Origin: DASUDX01 sp036275365
GTDB taxonomy: Bacteria; Pseudomonadota; Gammaproteobacteria; Nevskiales; Nevskiaceae
DNA length: 25,976 nt
Direction: 5' to 3'
NCBI GenBank assembly: GCA_036275365.1
Contig: DASUDX010000061.1
Location: 1 to 25,976 of the forward strand
Positions 24,643 to 25,976 of the stretch are shown here, piece after piece (the stretch's first letter is position 1; each line of letters opens with the position of its first letter). A model generated the notes under the pieces. The model saw nothing but the letters and a program-made list of their open reading frames with translations, ran no database searches and was not told where the DNA came from. The translations under genes were made by a program, and so were the position numbers.

Positions 24643-25976
24643 TCAGCTCTTGAGCGCGTCGAGGGCCGGCTGCCAGTCGTAGCCGAGATCGCGGGCGACC
24701 GCCTGGTAGGTGACCCGGCCGCGATGCACATTCAGACCCTCGCGCAGATGCACATCGTCGATCAGCGCCTGGCGATAGCCCTTGTCCGCCAGCGAGAGCG
24801 CGAACGGCAGCGTGGCGTTGGTGAGCGCGAAGGTGCTGGTGCGCGCCACCCCGCCCGGCATGTTGGCCACGCAGTAATGGACGATGCCCTCCTCGACATA
24901 CGTGGGCTTCTGGTGGGTGGTCGCGCGCGAGGTCTCGAAGCAGCCGCCCTGGTCGATGGCCACATCCACCACCACCGAGCCCGGCTTCATCCGCCGCAGA
25001 TGCTCGCGCCGCACCAGCTTGGGCGCCGCCGCACCCGGCACCAGCACCGCACCGATCACCAGATCGGCCTGGCGGGTGTACTGGTCGACCGCATCCTCGG
25101 TGGAATAAATCGTGTTGAGGCGACCGTTGAACAGGGCATCGAGCTGGTTGAGCCGCGGCAGCGAGCGATCGAGGATGGTGACATTGGCGCCCATGCCCAC
25201 GGCGATGCGGGCCGCGTTGTAGCCCACCACCCCGCCGCCGATCACCAGCACCTCGGCCGGCGGCACGCCGGGCACGCCGCCGAGCAGCACGCCATTGCCG
25301 GCCTGGGCCTTCTCCATGGCATGGGCGCCGGCCTGGATCGACATCCGCCCGGCCACCTCGCGGTGCGTCACCTTGCCCTCGCAGACGTTGAGTCCGGCGC
25401 GCAGGTGCGGGTTGGCCGCGAGCGCCTTCTTCCAGCCGAGGTTCGCCAGCTGCAGCGTGAACGGGAGCGTGGCGTTGTTGAGGGCGTAGGTCGAGGTCCG
25501 CGGCACGCCGCCCGGCATGTTGGCCACGCAGTAATGCACCACGCCGTCGACGACGTAGGTCGGGTCCTCGTGCGTGGTGGGCTTCGACGTCTCGAAGCAG
25601 CCGCCCTGATCGATGGCGACGTCGACCAGCACCGAGCCCGGCTTCATCTGCTTCAGATGTTCGCGCTTGATCAGCTTGGGCGCCTCGGCGCCCGGGACCA
25701 GCACCGCGCCGATGATGACGTCGGCCTTGACCAACTCCTCCTCGACCGCGCCGATCGAGGAGTAGCGGGTGATGACGCGCCCCTGGGTGACCTCGTCGAT
25801 GTAGGCCATGCGCGGGATGGAGCGTTCCAGCACCACCACCTCGGCGCCGAGGCCCAGCGCCATGCGCGCCGCGTTCAGGCCGACGACGCCGCCGCCCAGC
25901 ACCAGCACCCGCGCCGGGGCCACGCCCGGCACGCCGCAGAACAGCAGGCCCATGCCGCCGTTGTGCTTCAGCAGGG
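24643..25976 (-). CDS. ald: alanine dehydrogenase with doubled NAD-binding/C-terminal half, 5' end missing (partial)
   Basis: Ald interconverts L-alanine and pyruvate with NAD. The frame is open to the window edge; upstream of the first Met at 25953 it still reads LLKHNGG, so the true start is outside. Residues 7-201 (from that Met) and 226-420 align without gaps at about 65% identity by hand count. Each has a Rossmann motif GGGVVG (20-25 and 239-244), the VAIDQGG stretch (112-118 and 331-337), HYCVANMPGG (140-149 and 359-368) and the NATLPF signature. The link between them, GRMSIQAGAHAMEKAQAGNG, is the hinge helix that normally precedes a single NAD domain. A normal Ald is about 370 aa with one such half. 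Copy 1 uses GTC/GAC where copy 2 uses GTG/GAT, and copy 2 matches the window better. It is either a real fusion or an assembly chimera. Confidence 0.85.
   Translation of the reverse strand, partial: LLKHNGGMGLLFCGVPGVAPARVLVLGGGVVGLNAARMALGLGAEVVVLERSIPRMAYIDEVTQGRVITRYSSIGAVEEELVKADVIIGAVLVPGAEAPKLIKREHLKQMKPGSVLVDVAIDQGGCFETSKPTTHEDPTYVVDGVVHYCVANMPGGVPRTSTYALNNATLPFTLQLANLGWKKALAANPHLRAGLNVCEGKVTHREVAGRMSIQAGAHAMEKAQAGNGVLLGGVPGVPPAEVLVIGGGVVGYNAARIAVGMGANVTILDRSLPRLNQLDALFNGRLNTIYSTEDAVDQYTRQADLVIGAVLVPGAAAPKLVRREHLRRMKPGSVVVDVAIDQGGCFETSRATTHQKPTYVEEGIVHYCVANMPGGVARTSTFALTNATLPFALSLADKGYRQALIDDVHLREGLNVHRGRVTYQAVARDLGYDWQPALDALKS

Overview
This is a high-GC window whose gene content and order fit a gammaproteobacterium, most likely in or near the Xanthomonadales/Lysobacterales. 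The ClpB, ThrS, GltX, Zur and LolC-LolD-ComEC block are all proteobacterial, and C-rich tandem intergenic repeats of the kind seen here are familiar from xanthomonads. I cannot name a genus. Genes are tightly packed, with no gap over 300 bases and no rRNA, tRNA, IS element, CRISPR array or prophage visible. Both ends cut through genes (clpB on the left, an alanine dehydrogenase gene on the right). The odd window length suggests a whole contig, possibly metagenomic.

Layout. (1) 1-2100: 3' part of clpB on the + strand. (2) 2102-11141, all on the - strand: gltX, thrS, then a tight five-gene run encoding an oligopeptidase B-like lipoprotein, an M23 peptidase, a DUF1499 protein, an M28 exopeptidase and a formamidase-like alpha/beta hydrolase. 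Each of its four internal junctions is a 4-nt start/stop overlap. (3) 11142-13756: a 276-base divergent intergenic region with a C/G-run repeat, then a two-domain QueD/PTPS-like gene overlapping a small membrane-protein gene (+), zur (-), and a stand-alone hisI (+) divergent from zur. (4) 13778-18041 (-): a lol permease gene, lolD and comEC, one apparent operon. (5) 18102-21226 (-): a small exported protein and a large subtilisin-like protease with SLH-like C-terminal repeats. (6) 21347-23720 (+): a small secreted protein, a strong intrinsic terminator, then aguA-aguB (agmatine to putrescine). (7) 23717-24523 (-): a SAM methyltransferase. (8) 24643-25976 (-): an alanine dehydrogenase reading frame in which the NAD-binding/C-terminal half occurs twice.

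How the genes work together. The five-gene peptidase run looks like one translationally coupled unit dealing with peptides or the cell envelope: four of its products carry an N-terminal export signal or membrane anchor. AguA and AguB are consecutive steps of polyamine synthesis. LolC/E and LolD make the lipoprotein-releasing ABC transporter. Around zur there is a recurring theme of altered zinc sites: HisI lacks one zinc cysteine, the QueD-like protein splits its active site over two domains, GluRS lacks half its zinc knuckle, and the M23 enzyme has Cys for a zinc His.

Most unusual points: the doubled alanine dehydrogenase frame (possibly an assembly chimera at the contig edge), the split-site QueD-like protein, the Cys-to-Asp HisI beside zur, and the terminator hairpin 18 nt before the aguA start with a possible alternative pairing. 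No wholly new multi-gene system could be demonstrated.
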